Positions 51,568 to 58,810 of a stretch of DNA of 64,000 nt are shown one piece after another. Both the position numbers and the translations under genes were made by a program. Below the pieces are notes generated by a model. That model made no database searches, was not told where the DNA came from, and saw only the letters and a list, made by a program, of their open reading frames with translations. Numbering within the stretch: the stretch's first letter is position 1; each line of letters starts with the position of its first letter. The stretch comes from Bacillota bacterium (lineage in GTDB: Bacteria; Bacillota; JADQBR01), in contig JADQBR010000053.1 in assembly GCA_016278515.1 (NCBI GenBank), forward strand, positions 1 through 64,000, written 5' to 3'.

Positions 51568-51966
51568 ATGGGTAAATTATTGAGTAAAGACGACATACTA
51601 AGTGCTAAGGATATAAAAACAGAAAGAGTTGCCGTCCCTGAGTGGGGCGGTTCTGTGTTAGTAAAGGGTTTAACTGGCGAGGAAAGGGATGCCTTTGAAG
51701 AGACTATTATTCAGACAAGAGGTAAAAGCCAAAAGGTTAATATGAAAAATGCCAGGGCAAAGCTTGTTGTTAGATCAGTAGTAAATGAGAAAGGCAATCA
51801 TATTTTTGCTGACGAGGACGTCAATGCATTAGGCAAAAAATCTGCTGCTGCACTCGAAAAGGTTTTTGAGGTTGCACAGCGCTTATCTGGGTTAACTAAG
51901 GAAGATGTTGAGGAGCTGGCAAAAAACTCCGAAACAGACCAGAGCGAAAGTTCTGGTTTAAACTAG
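51568..51966 (+). CDS. Tail assembly chaperone G-type (upstream frame)
   Basis: The 132 residues begin M-G-K-L-L-S-K-D-D-I-L and include V-L-V-K-G-L-T-G-E-E-R-D-A-F-E, as in siphovirus chaperones. It ends at G-L-N-TAG. The last codons are GGT TTA AAC TAG, which contain the -1 slippery heptamer T-TTA-AAC, so a fraction of ribosomes should make the G-T fusion. Confidence 0.88.
   Translation: MGKLLSKDDILSAKDIKTERVAVPEWGGSVLVKGLTGEERDAFEETIIQTRGKSQKVNMKNARAKLVVRSVVNEKGNHIFADEDVNALGKKSAAALEKVFEVAQRLSGLTKEDVEELAKNSETDQSESSGLN
51957..51963 (+). promoter_or_regulatory. Programmed -1 ribosomal frameshift site TTTAAAC
   Basis: T-TTA-AAC in the zero frame, directly before the stop. After slipping, reading continues as CTA GCA CTA GCT TTT in the -1 frame. 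The heptamer is the best-known strong -1 slip sequence, and tail chaperone genes of tailed phages commonly use this mechanism. Confidence 0.88.
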
Positions 51967-52271
51967 CACTAGCTTTTGGTAAACCGGTTGAACAGCTTCA
52001 AAGGGAAATAAGCAGTAGGGAATTTGCAGAATGGATGGCTTACGCCCATGTAGAACCTTTTGGTGAGGATAGGGATGACTGGCGAGCTGCAATGATGACA
52101 GCAATGGTAGCTGAAGTTAATCGCAATCCTAAATCACGAAATAAGCCTTTTAAGCCTGAAGAATTTTTATTGAAGTTTAAGGATCCGGAAGAGGAGCAAT
52201 CATGGGAAACGCAGTTGGAGTTTGTGAAGATGTTTAATGCTGCATTTGGAGGTACAGTTGGGAAGAAGTAA
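51963..52271 (+). CDS. Tail assembly chaperone T-type extension (made by -1 frameshift)
   Basis: From the slip site the frame is open to 52271 and encodes L-A-L-A-F-G-K-P-V-E-Q-L-Q-R, then F-A-E-W-M-A-Y-A-H-V-E-P-F-G. This matches the second chaperone domain of Gram-positive siphophages. An ATG at 52035 could start only the last 78 residues. The protein is expected as a fusion to the G product, helping tape-measure folding. Confidence 0.88.
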   Translation, partial: LALAFGKPVEQLQREISSREFAEWMAYAHVEPFGEDRDDWRAAMMTAMVAEVNRNPKSRNKPFKPEEFLLKFKDPEEEQSWETQLEFVKMFNAAFGGTVGKK

Positions 52272-52293
52272 GCCCCCGATTTGGGGGCTTTTG
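52270..52293 (+). terminator. Rho-independent terminator after the chaperone genes
   Basis: AGCCCCC-GATTT-GGGGGCT followed by TTTGG. It separates the chaperone genes from a leftward gene and from the tape measure. Confidence 0.8.
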
Positions 52294-52294
52294 G

Positions 52295-52612
52295 TTATGG
52301 GAAAGCTTTCTCTTGTGCTGATTGGTGGGGTTCTCTGATATACTTCCATACTTTCCCACACTTTTCACACTTCCTAAGTTTTTTCGGTTGAGTAAAGGCG
52401 CTTAAAATAGTGAGCGCACCAAGAATCCAAAAAAACTTTGATAAGAAACCGAATCCTAAGCAAATAACTCCAATTACAACACTGAAAATTTTCATACCTT
52501 TTGATTGAGCAAATTTTACTTTCTTTTTCCAATGTGAAGAACCACATTTAGGGCAAGTTGTCCTATCACTACGTTTCCATTGGGCCTTACTTAGAGGAAC
52601 GTTGTTTTCCAT
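52295..52612 (-). CDS. Leftward zinc-ribbon membrane protein (moron)
   Basis: The 105 residues have a C-P-K-C-G and a C-E-K-C-G pair flanking two hydrophobic helices (F-S-V-V-I-G-V-I-C-L-G-F-G and I-L-G-A-L-T-I-L). GGAGGTG lies upstream on the minus strand, with a TATAAT in a plausible place (near 52633-52638). It is between chaperone and tape-measure genes and reads against them, as expected for a lysogenic-conversion gene. Function unknown. Confidence 0.7.
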   Translation of the reverse strand: MENNVPLSKAQWKRSDRTTCPKCGSSHWKKKVKFAQSKGMKIFSVVIGVICLGFGFLSKFFWILGALTILSAFTQPKKLRKCEKCGKVWKYIREPHQSAQEKAFP

Positions 52613-52671
52613 ACTTACACCTCCAATGTAATTATATGTTAAATTATTCTATTTGAAAAGGGGGGTCAATT

Positions 52672-54618
52672 ATGGCTACTCTCGCATCACTTATGGTAAC
52701 AATAGGGGCAAATACCAGTGGCTTCCGAAAAGGTGTTCAGAACTCAAATAAATCGTTACAACAACTCGAACAAAGAATGGATAATACTAAGCGCCTAGCA
52801 AAAACTCTAGCGGTTGGGGTAGTGGCTGTTGGAGCGGCAGCTAGTGGCGTGGGTTTTAAAGCGGTACAACTGGCAGCAAAGATGGAGCAAACGGAAGTTG
52901 CGTTTACAACATTATTAGGTAGTGGTCAAAAGGCAGAAAAAATGTTAAAAGAATTGCAGGACTTTTCTGCCACGACTCCTTTTCAGTTTCCCGGGCTAGC
53001 AGACTCTGCAAGACTTCTGATTACTATGGGATTTAACGCTGAACAAGCTGTTCCTGCAATGAGGACCGTTGCTGATGCAGTAGCAGCTGCCGGCGGTGGG
53101 CAAGCAGAGTTGCTCGGCGTATCCCGTGCCCTTGGTCAGATCCAAGCGAAGGGCAAAGTCAGTGCTGAGGAATTAATGCAACTTGCAGAACGTGGTATTC
53201 CAGCGCAAAAAATACTTCAAGCAGAATTAGGGCTGACAGGGGAGCAGGTAGCTGATATTGGTAATCAAGGGATAACCGCAACTGAGGGCATTGAAGCACT
53301 ATTGAGAGGCTTGTCAGAAAAATTTGACGGTGCAGCCGATGATCAGGCTCGAACTGTATCCGGTATGTGGTCAACCGTAAAAGACAATGTAACCCTAACA
53401 TTAATTCCTCTTGGGAAAATTATAATTGATACCTTTAATTTAAAACCAGCCATGCAAAATGCTATTGGTTGGCTTACGGAACTAAGAGTTGAATTGGTTA
53501 GTATTAAAAATACCATAGAGCGCGGTGGCGTTAAGGCCGCAATTGACCAGTTTATCCCAAATAACATGCAAGCAACAATTGTGGGGGTGACGGGTGCAGT
53601 AGCAGGGTTAGCAACGGCTATACTTATCACTCTCCTTCCAGCGCTTATGGCTACGGCTGCGGCTTGGTGGGCTACTCTGGCGCCCATGTTACCATATATA
53701 GCTGTCGGTACTGCAATCGCCTTGGTGGTATTTACTATATACAAAAACTGGAAAAACTTTGGTGACTTCATGTCAGGAATTTGGGGTGTCGCTGCATCTG
53801 CAGCCGAAAGTGCCAACATAAAAATCCAAACCGGCTGGAACAAAACGAAACAGGTAGTTTATTCTGTCATAAAGTCTATTCTTGATGCGGTAGCGCCGCT
53901 ATTAGATTGGCTTCCCGGGAGACTTGGTGATAGTTTTGAAACAATGAGAAATGCAGTTAATTCAAAGCTTCAAGATGTAGGGAATAATCTTGATGATTTG
54001 TCCGAAAGAGGAAAGCAAAACCAAGAAAGAATGGCTCAGTCTCTAAATAGCTTAGGCGATAGCTGGGATAGCCTCAAAAAAGGCATAGTGAACAGTGTAT
54101 CAGGAGTAACAAAGACTTTCTCTGATGCAGCTGGCGGGGCTAATGCTTTTGCCGATGCTATGAATAATGTCGGGCAAACAGCTCAAGATATTACGCCTGA
54201 TCTAGAGGGTGTGGGTAGTGCTGCGGCTGCAGCTGCAAAAGCCCAGCAAAGCCAAGTTCCTATTTTAGATATGCTTGATTTTAAACTCAACAGACTTGAT
54301 ACTAGGTGGCAAAAATATAAATTAACCACGGATACTGTTAAAGATAGCGTCGAATGGTTAGCACAGAAAAACGAGTACCTTCAGCAAAAAATGAATTTGG
54401 TCTCGGAGCGAACTACTATCTTGCGGCAAAAGCTCAAAGATGCAGATGTTGCAACAAACGGTTGGACGGACCAATCAATGCAATTGGCTGAACAGCTTGA
54501 TAGAGTATCCCTAAAAGAACTAGAGTTAAAGAATTCTATAAGAAGATACAACCAAAGCCTTAACGGAACAAGGCAGTGGTTTAAGCAGCTTGCAGAAGTT
54601 AGTAATGGAAACCGGTAA
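52672..54618 (+). CDS. Tape measure protein, N-terminal part (frame broken near its end)
   Basis: The 648 residues have the tape-measure N-terminus (G-A-N-T-S-G-F-R-K-G-V ... A-K-M-E-Q-T-E-V-A-F-T-T-L-L-G-S-G), repeats of helical segments and two hydrophobic stretches (about 305-360). From codon 623 the sequence turns into R-R-Y-N-Q-S-L-N-G-T and stops. The neighbouring frame from 54542 continues the coiled coil smoothly, so a one-base insertion or a +1 frameshift lies near 54540. Confidence 0.9.
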   Translation: MATLASLMVTIGANTSGFRKGVQNSNKSLQQLEQRMDNTKRLAKTLAVGVVAVGAAASGVGFKAVQLAAKMEQTEVAFTTLLGSGQKAEKMLKELQDFSATTPFQFPGLADSARLLITMGFNAEQAVPAMRTVADAVAAAGGGQAELLGVSRALGQIQAKGKVSAEELMQLAERGIPAQKILQAELGLTGEQVADIGNQGITATEGIEALLRGLSEKFDGAADDQARTVSGMWSTVKDNVTLTLIPLGKIIIDTFNLKPAMQNAIGWLTELRVELVSIKNTIERGGVKAAIDQFIPNNMQATIVGVTGAVAGLATAILITLLPALMATAAAWWATLAPMLPYIAVGTAIALVVFTIYKNWKNFGDFMSGIWGVAASAAESANIKIQTGWNKTKQVVYSVIKSILDAVAPLLDWLPGRLGDSFETMRNAVNSKLQDVGNNLDDLSERGKQNQERMAQSLNSLGDSWDSLKKGIVNSVSGVTKTFSDAAGGANAFADAMNNVGQTAQDITPDLEGVGSAAAAAAKAQQSQVPILDMLDFKLNRLDTRWQKYKLTTDTVKDSVEWLAQKNEYLQQKMNLVSERTTILRQKLKDADVATNGWTDQSMQLAEQLDRVSLKELELKNSIRRYNQSLNGTRQWFKQLAEVSNGNR

Positions 54619-55081
54619 CGTCATGGAAGCGGCTAAAATACATTCTTTAAGCAAGACATTTGATAAAACCGGCAACATAACTTCGAAGGATTTAGACGCC
54701 GTCAGAAGTGGTAATTATAAAAGAAGTTTAGACAAAGCTAAAGATAATCCTGCTTGGCAATCAAGCGTAAATAAATATCTTGATAGTGGCGCTGGCTTGA
54801 CAGAAGCAATTGAAAGGGCAAGGCAAAATGTTTCAAAGTTGCCATCATTTGATACAGGTGGCGAAGTACCAGGGGCCAAAGGATCACCGCAGCTTATCAT
54901 GGCCCACGGTGGAGAAACTGTTTTACCTACACATAAAAATAATTATTCTACTGGAATAGATTACGATCGCTTAGGGCAAGCAGTAGCAGCTGCATTACAA
55001 GGCGCTAAAGTTGAGGGTGAAGTAACAGTAAATATTGAGCAAGGAAGCGGGAAAATGCGTCAGTTCAGACTGGCGTTTTAA
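54542..55081 (+). CDS. Tape measure protein, C-terminal part (second frame)
   Basis: Reading from 54542 in the +1 frame gives E-D-T-T-K-A-L-T-E-Q-G-S-G-L-S-S. It ends with the classic tape-measure tail F-D-T-G-G-E-V-P-G-A-K-G and A-H-G-G-E-T-V-L-P-T. The total length would be about 802 residues. It may be translated only by frameshift, or by reinitiation at the ATG 54605, which has no good ribosome binding site. A sequencing error is the simplest explanation. Confidence 0.7.
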   Translation, partial: EDTTKALTEQGSGLSSLQKLVMETGNVMEAAKIHSLSKTFDKTGNITSKDLDAVRSGNYKRSLDKAKDNPAWQSSVNKYLDSGAGLTEAIERARQNVSKLPSFDTGGEVPGAKGSPQLIMAHGGETVLPTHKNNYSTGIDYDRLGQAVAAALQGAKVEGEVTVNIEQGSGKMRQFRLAF

Positions 55082-55099
55082 TTATATGGAGGTGTAAAA

Positions 55100-55558
55100 A
55101 TGGCATTACCAAAAACTACGGATCCGGCATTACCAAGTGTAGGTGGGTTAGGTTACGTTGGCGAAGCGGATGCTAATGCTCAGATTACCACAGCAAGCGG
55201 AAATTACATTCAAAACGCCGCAGGTGTATGGGTACCCGTAAGTGCAACAAACCCCATGCCTGTTGCTGATGCGGAGGCGATTAAGTCTGCTCCGGTAACC
55301 GGTATGGCTACGGTCAATGCAACTGCGGCTGAAGTGTTTGCCGGTGCATTACGGTTATCGGGCCGCAGAAAAATGGTAATTAAAAATGAAAGCGATACTT
55401 TGAGAGTGCGCATTGGCAGCGCATCTGTCACTCAGCAAAACGGTTTTCCGTTGGAGCCGGGTGCGGTTTTTGAGGTTGACTTTGACATTAATACTGACGT
55501 GCCTATATACGCAATAGCAGAAGGCGCATCTGTCGAGGTTGCAGTAATTGAGTACTAA
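55100..55558 (+). CDS. Tail-region structural protein, unknown
   Basis: ATG behind ATGGAGGTG; 152 residues. The N-terminal region is Ala/Thr/Gly-rich with G-G-L-G-Y-V-G-E-A-D-A-N. The C-terminal part is a beta-rich domain (S-G-R-R-K-M-V-I-K-N-E-S-D-T-L-R-V-R-I-G). It lies upstream of the DGR target. Probably a tail component; no family recognised. Confidence 0.55.
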   Translation: MALPKTTDPALPSVGGLGYVGEADANAQITTASGNYIQNAAGVWVPVSATNPMPVADAEAIKSAPVTGMATVNATAAEVFAGALRLSGRRKMVIKNESDTLRVRIGSASVTQQNGFPLEPGAVFEVDFDINTDVPIYAIAEGASVEVAVIEY

Positions 55559-55581
55559 AAAGATAGAGGGAGGGCATTAGC

Positions 55582-55800
55582 ATGGCTAAATATAAAACTG
55601 TAATTGAAACGCAAGAAGAAAGCACGCTCCGCGTTACGTGGGAAGATGATATTGGTAATGTAATTGTGAGCGGCGAAAAGAAAGTTAAGGGTGGAAATAA
55701 TGAGGCCAAGAAGCTAGAGAAAACCTTTGCTAAAGATTTAAAGAATAATTTTAATGAGCGTTTTCCCAAGCCTCCTGCCCCGGAAGGAGGAATGATATAA
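55582..55800 (+). CDS. Small tail-region protein, unknown
   Basis: Seventy-two residues with GAGGGAGGG upstream. K-Y-K-T-V-I-E-T-Q-E-E-S-T-L-R-V-T-W-E-D-D is a beta-rich start; the rest is Lys-rich. It directly abuts the DGR target gene (stop at 55798-55800, ATG at 55801), so it could be a chaperone or partner. Confidence 0.5.
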   Translation: MAKYKTVIETQEESTLRVTWEDDIGNVIVSGEKKVKGGNNEAKKLEKTFAKDLKNNFNERFPKPPAPEGGMI

Positions 55801-56931
55801 ATGAAGTACGTTAGCGGACCCTACACTCAAGGACGAATTGCTCAAAACATAATCGAAGCTGAAACCGCGTTGACAAATCGGTGGAATCGTGGCGGGGCAA
55901 TTACGACTACTGCCGAACAGCAGGATTGGCAGCAACGCATTGAAGATTTGTCGTTTGGCAGAAACACTGTGATGTTTGGAACAAGCACAGAAGCAGCCGG
56001 TTACCCGGCGGTGATGGTAAGATTTCCGTCAGTCGCATTAGACAGCCTAGGCTTTAGCTGGGTAAGCCAGATACATCCCGCATTTATAGTTAACGGTTCA
56101 ATCAAGCCGGAGCTTTGGATTGCCAAGTTTAAGAGCGCATACGTTGGTAGTGTCGGCGTAGACGGCGGTGTAGTCAGCCTTCGAGGGTTCGACCCCGGAA
56201 ACAGCAAAGACTTTGATGACAATTTAAGCTATCACGCTGCAATGGGCACCGGGTTCCATTTGCAGACAATGATTGAACATGCGCTCGTAGCTACGCTTTG
56301 TAAAAAGCAAGGCTTTTGGCCGCGAGGCAACAATAACTATGGGAAAGACGTTAGCGTGGCCTCGGAGCTTGGCAGTCCTACACATCATGCTGATGCTACA
56401 AAGGTGGGCCGCACAGCAACCGGCAGCGGCCCTCTTGCTTGGTCTCATGACGGCACGCCATTTGGCTTGGCTGACGTAAACGGAAACGTCTACGAATGGT
56501 GCGGCGGCATGAGGTTAGTAGACGGTGAAATCCAGATCCTCGAAAATAACAATGCCGCCGATAACACCGCGGACCAAACCGGTACTGGCGCATGGAAAGC
56601 CATTTTGCAGGATGGTAGCCTAGTAGCGACCGGCACGGCGGATACACTTAAATATAACGCAACAAACGCCGATGGCAGCGGGACTATAGAAATTAATACC
56701 GCGGTTATAAATCAATCAGATGGTTCAACATATGCGTACAATGCGTTTGAAACAACTGCTACAGCTGCAGGGGTAACTGTACCTGATATTTTAAAACAGT
56801 ATGCGCTAGCACCTATTGACGCTGAGCACGGTGGCGACAGGCACTATATGAAAAACGCAGGGGAGCGGCTCCCGATCGTCGGCGGCTGCTGGTCCTCACG
56901 TCGTATGCCGGCGTGGTCTTTCTGTACCTGA
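55801..56931 (+). CDS. DGR variable protein (FGE/C-type-lectin fold), truncated by a frameshift in VR
   Basis: Likely tail receptor-binding protein. The 376-residue reading has an N-terminal tail-attachment region, then the formylglycine-generating-enzyme-like fold used by DGR targets (G-L-A-D-V-N-G-N-V-Y-E-W-C-G-G). It ends in the variable repeat with R-L-P-I-V-G-G-C-W-S. The VR has a one-base deletion between 56896 and 56897 relative to the template. The frame therefore runs into TGA at 56929. With the base restored the gene would end at TAA 56990 with Y-A-G-V-V-F-L-Y-L-S-Y-L-R-S-N-V-L-T. There is an internal 80-residue Ala/Asn/Thr-rich insertion. Confidence 0.88.
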   Translation: MKYVSGPYTQGRIAQNIIEAETALTNRWNRGGAITTTAEQQDWQQRIEDLSFGRNTVMFGTSTEAAGYPAVMVRFPSVALDSLGFSWVSQIHPAFIVNGSIKPELWIAKFKSAYVGSVGVDGGVVSLRGFDPGNSKDFDDNLSYHAAMGTGFHLQTMIEHALVATLCKKQGFWPRGNNNYGKDVSVASELGSPTHHADATKVGRTATGSGPLAWSHDGTPFGLADVNGNVYEWCGGMRLVDGEIQILENNNAADNTADQTGTGAWKAILQDGSLVATGTADTLKYNATNADGSGTIEINTAVINQSDGSTYAYNAFETTATAAGVTVPDILKQYALAPIDAEHGGDRHYMKNAGERLPIVGGCWSSRRMPAWSFCT

Positions 56932-56979
56932 GCTACTTGCGCTCCAACGTGCTCACGAGCGTCGGTGCTCGCCTGGCTT
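56864..56979 (+). repeat. DGR variable repeat (VR)
   Basis: 116 bp matching TR at 57425-57541 (117 bp). The template adenine sites carry T, G or C in 14 cases and one is deleted. One change is at a template T (56916, T to G). The last 19 bases (GTCGGTGCTCGCCTGGCTT) are identical to TR apart from its first base, as expected of the initiation-of-mutagenic-homing region. Confidence 0.95.
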
Positions 56980-57020
56980 TTGTTTTGTAATCTGCTATCT
57001 GAAGAACTGTAATCTGAAAG

Positions 57021-57036
57021 GCGGGCGATAGCCCGC
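57021..57036 (+). other. GC-rich hairpin downstream of VR
   Basis: GCGGGC-GATA-GCCCGC, a perfect 6-bp stem with a four-base loop, 41 bp after VR. A 9-bp direct repeat TGTAATCTG flanks the VR end and this hairpin (56986 and 57008). In BPP-1 a hairpin of similar size after VR stimulates retrohoming. Here the distance is larger, and the hairpin is also just before the avd start. Confidence 0.6.
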
Positions 57037-57042
57037 TAAGGA

Positions 57043-57405
57043 GTGACCATCATCGAAGGACTTAAGATCTTAGCAAAGACCAGAGAAATGATCGGCTATG
57101 GTTATGCAGCAATCGAGCAATTTCCGAAGCGTGCCAAGTTTAGCTTCGGCAAAGAAATGGAGCAGATAATGCTTAACACCGTCCGGTTGGTTATCCGGAC
57201 TAACAAGAAATATTACAAGAAGACAACGCTGCAGGAATTAGATATTGAGATTGCAACTCTCAAGCTTTATGTACGCATGGCACATGAAATGAGATTGTCA
57301 AATAGCCACCCGCCATTCTTGCCCATGAAAAAGTATGAAATATGGTCTAAAAAGTTAGACGAGATCGGCAGGATGTTAGGTGGCTGGATAAAAAGCCAGA
57401 AATAA
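57043..57405 (+). CDS. avd: Avd, DGR accessory variability determinant
   Basis: The 120-residue protein has the four-helix-bundle pattern of Avd and 23S rRNA intervening-sequence proteins: L-K-I-L-A-K-T, I-E-Q-F-P-K-R, K-K-Y-Y-K-K-T-T-L-Q-E-L-D-I-E and an end R-M-L-G-G-W-I-K-S. It is basic and forms a pentamer that binds RT and template RNA in known systems. GTG start at 57043; its AAGGA overlaps closely, so initiation may be weak or another start used. It lies between VR and TR. Confidence 0.9.
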   Translation: MTIIEGLKILAKTREMIGYGYAAIEQFPKRAKFSFGKEMEQIMLNTVRLVIRTNKKYYKKTTLQELDIEIATLKLYVRMAHEMRLSNSHPPFLPMKKYEIWSKKLDEIGRMLGGWIKSQK

Positions 57406-57424
57406 ATATAGGGGGTGTGCCGTT

Positions 57425-57541
57425 AGCGGCTCCCGATCGTCGGCGGCAACTGGAACAACACGTCGAATGCCGGCGTGTTCTATCTGAACCTGAACAACTT
57501 GCGCTCCAACGTGAACACGAACATCGGTGCTCGCCTGGCTT
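57425..57541 (+). repeat. DGR template repeat (TR)
   Basis: Non-coding 117-bp template for mutagenic retrohoming. In the VR frame it encodes an Asn-rich peptide (N-W-N-N-T-S-N-A-G-V-F-Y-L-N-L-N-N), since AAC codons give 15 amino acids after adenine mutation without stop codons. The frame is intact here, unlike in VR, so homing could repair the target. It is followed by a TGA. Confidence 0.95.
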
Positions 57542-57726
57542 GAGCCTCACCAGCCAGAAGTTATTAGCTCAAGGGCTAATATCCAGTGCATGAGGTATAA
57601 GGGGCACATCTCCTTGCCGACAGCCGTAAGGCAGGCAAAAAACTATATTGCCGGGAAGGTAGTTAGTAGCTCAAATGAGCGAAGGGTGCCACGCCCGGCT
57701 TACTATTAACAACAGGAGTTTTTGCT
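57542..57726 (+). other. TR-RT spacer, probable structured part of the DGR template RNA
   Basis: No gene. The spacer holds several inverted-repeat segments (for example TTGCC near 57612 and 57644, and TTAGCTC/GAGC pairs). In BPP-1 the region just after TR is part of the RNA that RT and Avd bind to prime cDNA. The same role is inferred here. Confidence 0.5.
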
Positions 57727-58806
57727 TTGAAAAGACATAACGACTTATATCAAAAGATTTACAGCTTTGAAAATCTTTATGAAGCATATAAAAGCGCAAG
57801 AAAAGACAAGAGTTACCGTGATGATGTTTTGAAATTCACCGCTAATTTAGAAGAAAATTTAATCACAATACAAAACGAATTAATTTGGAAGACATATGAA
57901 ATAGGAAAATACCGAGAATTTTACGTGTTTGAACCAAAAAAACGCTTAATTATGGCACTCCCGTTTCGGGACAGAGTAGTACAATGGGCAATCTACAGGT
58001 TATTAAATCCTATATTTGACATGTCTTTCATAGGACATAGTTATGCCTGCAGACAAGGTAAAGGCCCCCATAGCGCGGCAGACAAGCTGCAATACTGGCT
58101 TCGGTATTTGGATCGCAAAGAGGAAGAGTATTATTATTTAAAGTTAGATATCTCAAAATATTTTTACCGGGTGGATCATGAGGTAAATGACAAAATTATT
58201 CAAAGGAAAATAAAAGATCGCGACTTAATGTGGCTGCTTAGAAAATACTTCGAAAATGATGAGGTTCCTTTCGGTTTACCTCTTGGTGTTGAACCTGGAG
58301 AATGCACATGGTTTGAAAGGCTATTTGACAAAGGAATGCCGATTGGAGACTTAATGAGCCAGTTAAGAGCTAATATACAGCTTAATCCACTAGACCAGTT
58401 CTGTAAGCATGATTTGAAGCTTAGGCGCTATATAAGATACATGGACGACTTTATTATCCTTCATCACGACAAGAAGTATTTGCATTACATAAAAAACGAG
58501 ATAGAAAGCTTCTTGAATAATGAACTAGAATTACACCTGAACGATAAAACTTGTATTAGTCCGTGTAGCAAAGGGGTAAAGTTTGTTGGATACACCATTT
58601 TTGCCACGCATCGAAAAATGAAAAAGAAGACAGTTTTAAGGATGAAAAGGAGACTTAAATATTTACAGGAGGCTTACACAAAAGGCGAGGTTAGTTTTGA
58701 GAAAGTGAACGCAAGCGTACAGAGCTACCTTGGACTGTTAGAGCATTGTGACAGTTATAATTTACAAAAAAAGTTACTAGAAGCATTAGTTTTTGTGAGG
58801 AGGTGA
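57727..58806 (+). CDS. DGR reverse transcriptase
   Basis: Copies TR RNA with adenine-specific errors. TTG start at 57727 (CAGGAG upstream); 359 residues. Motif A is K-L-D-I-S-K-Y-F (Asp141), motif C is R-Y-M-D-D-F (Tyr238-Asp241), and motif 4 is G-M-P-I-G-D-L-M-S-Q (203-212). The G-x-x-x-S-Q in place of Q-G-x-x-x-S-P is the DGR hallmark. The following A-N-I-Q-L-N-P-L-D-Q-F is also typical. No maturase or endonuclease domain. The gene ends just before the next start (58811). Confidence 0.97.
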   Translation: MKRHNDLYQKIYSFENLYEAYKSARKDKSYRDDVLKFTANLEENLITIQNELIWKTYEIGKYREFYVFEPKKRLIMALPFRDRVVQWAIYRLLNPIFDMSFIGHSYACRQGKGPHSAADKLQYWLRYLDRKEEEYYYLKLDISKYFYRVDHEVNDKIIQRKIKDRDLMWLLRKYFENDEVPFGLPLGVEPGECTWFERLFDKGMPIGDLMSQLRANIQLNPLDQFCKHDLKLRRYIRYMDDFIILHHDKKYLHYIKNEIESFLNNELELHLNDKTCISPCSKGVKFVGYTIFATHRKMKKKTVLRMKRRLKYLQEAYTKGEVSFEKVNASVQSYLGLLEHCDSYNLQKKLLEALVFVRR

Positions 58807-58810
58807 TCTG

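Larger units (their letters stand above)
55801..58806 (+). mobile_element. Diversity-generating retroelement (target-VR, avd, TR, RT)
   Basis: All parts are in the same order as Bordetella phage BPP-1 (mtd-VR, avd, TR, brt): target gene with 3' VR, accessory protein Avd, template repeat, reverse transcriptase. The TR (57425-57541) and VR (56864-56979) are identical at almost all non-adenine positions, while 14 of 24 adenines in the variable core are changed. The element should diversify the phage tail tip. Confidence 0.95.

Noticed and set aside
53343-53843. 166-codon leftward ORF in the tape measure gene
   Set aside because: Shadow of a long Ala-rich rightward frame.
57527-57709. 60-codon ORF overlapping the end of TR
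   Set aside because: It lies in the DGR non-coding RNA region, has no ribosome binding site, and reads TR out of the VR frame.
57727-58806. Group II intron or retron RT
   Set aside because: No maturase/HNH domain or msr-msd layout; G-x-x-x-S-Q, Avd and TR/VR identify a DGR.
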